Of a stretch of DNA of 64,000 nucleotides, positions 63,549 through 64,000 are shown piece after piece. Source of the DNA: JALHST01 sp038316335 (GTDB taxonomy: Bacteria > Bacteroidota > Bacteroidia > Flavobacteriales > Flavobacteriaceae). The number at the start of each line of letters is the position of its first letter. Within the stretch, counting starts at the first letter, position 1. The DNA lies in the NCBI GenBank assembly GCA_038316335.1, contig JBBQAM010000009.1, positions 27,169 to 91,168 of the forward strand, given 5' to 3'. A program made the translations under genes and the position numbers. Under the pieces are notes generated by a model. It saw only the letters and a program-made list of their open reading frames with translations, was not told the origin of the DNA and ran no database searches.

Positions 63549-64000
63549 ATGAAAAAAGTATTTTTACTTTTTGCACTGTTTTGCTATGGTGCAATAACAG
63601 CAAACTATTCCCCAGACCCAACAGATCTTAAAGATGGCAGTATTTCCGGAAAGGTAGTTGACAAGAACTTACAACAACCTGTCTCGTATGCCGCTATTGT
63701 AATTAAGTCAGAAAATGGGTCAGAAACCGTAACGGGTGGAATTACCCATGAAGACGGTTCTTTTGAAATCACAAAACTCCCTGAAGGAAATTTATCACTT
63801 GAAGTGCAGTTCATAGGTTACAAAACCTATTATCAAAAAATAATTATATCAAAGGAAAACAAAAAGCTAGACCTTGGCGTAATTATCCTTGAGGAAGAGG
63901 CACAACAGCTCGCAGGTGTCGAAGTGGTCGGGGAACGCACAACCATTGAACAAAAAATCGATAGAAAGGTTATCAATGTAGGTAAGGATTTGACAACGGC
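63549..64000 (+). CDS. TonB-dependent receptor / outer-membrane beta-barrel protein, 5' part
   Basis: The first 150 residues of a gene that runs past the window end. A signal peptide covers about 1-18. A carboxypeptidase-D-like regulatory domain follows at about 28-112 (SISGKVVDKNLQQPVSYAAIVI, THEDGSFEITKLPEGN, VQFIGYKTYYQKI). Then comes LAGVEVVGERTTIEQKIDRKVINVGKDL, the start of the plug. The ERxxIEQKIDRKVxNV segment is typical of the outer-membrane beta-barrel family that follows such domains in Bacteroidota. Probably imports a substrate or folds as a surface receptor. The 3' end is missing. Confidence 0.88.
   Translation, partial: MKKVFLLFALFCYGAITANYSPDPTDLKDGSISGKVVDKNLQQPVSYAAIVIKSENGSETVTGGITHEDGSFEITKLPEGNLSLEVQFIGYKTYYQKIIISKENKKLDLGVIILEEEAQQLAGVEVVGERTTIEQKIDRKVINVGKDLTT

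Overview
The window reads as chromosomal DNA of a Bacteroidota bacterium, most likely a marine member of the Flavobacteriaceae. The evidence is family-level: BshC (bacillithiol), a DUF4295 gene behind rpmB-rpmG, DUF6090, DUF3667 and DUF6515 proteins, many short lipoprotein signals, a TonB-dependent receptor with an N-terminal carboxypeptidase-like domain, weak Shine-Dalgarno sites and -7 elements of the TAnnTTTG type. I cannot name a genus. I saw no rRNA, tRNA, CRISPR array, insertion sequence, prophage or integrase.

Layout. 0.1-7.4 kb: a TPR protein, a nitronate-monooxygenase-like enzyme and mnmA (minus), a four-domain fasciclin lipoprotein and a small basic exported protein. 7.6-11.6 kb (minus): DUF3820 - pyrG - yidC. 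11.7-17.4 kb: a Tat-exported isomerase-like TIM barrel, then a tight minus-strand set guaA - LysM/PBP1 protein - OsmC - DUF922. 17.7-28.6 kb: secreted GH65 enzyme, SIMPL protein, FMN flavoprotein, bshC, M14 carboxypeptidase, DUF3667 membrane protein, alditol-oxidase-like flavoprotein. 28.9-48.6 kb is the accessory part: phosphotriesterase-like lipoprotein, Gfo/Idh/MocA oxidoreductase, VOC protein, DUF6090 protein, Zn alcohol dehydrogenase, a run of small proteins (zinc ribbon with an apparent frameshift, winged-helix-like protein, small membrane proteins, ankyrin protein), a Kir-type potassium channel overlapping a GT39 glycosyltransferase, a GAF protein, two large secreted hydrolases (CocE/NonD and penicillin acylase families), and an SMP-30 - KDPG aldolase - KDG kinase set. 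48.8-61.2 kb (mostly minus) is housekeeping: rimO, amidase, ftsY, DUF4295, rpmG, rpmB, cinA, an orphan HPt protein, an FAH-family hydrolase, a DEDDh exonuclease, a cysteine-cluster protein, a 2-oxo acid dehydrogenase E2 and recR. 61.3-64 kb: a sodium:solute symporter, a CoA-binding protein and the 5' end of a TonB-dependent receptor that runs off the window.

How genes work together. Translation and export recur (mnmA, rimO, bL28, bL33, ftsY, yidC), as does nucleotide synthesis (pyrG, guaA). KdgK and Eda catalyse consecutive steps of 2-keto-3-deoxygluconate breakdown and overlap by four bases. The FAH, HPt and cinA genes are joined by two TAATG junctions. Many enzymes carry export signals, which fits a periplasm- and surface-centred degradative lifestyle. 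No complete novel defence or mobile system is visible. The less ordinary items are an orphan HPt translationally coupled to cinA, the Kir-GT39 pair, the frameshifted zinc-ribbon gene, a possible decayed DUF6090 copy, an orphan terminator between divergent genes near 63.3 kb, a 14-bp operator-like palindrome near 31.7 kb and an isolated G10 tract.
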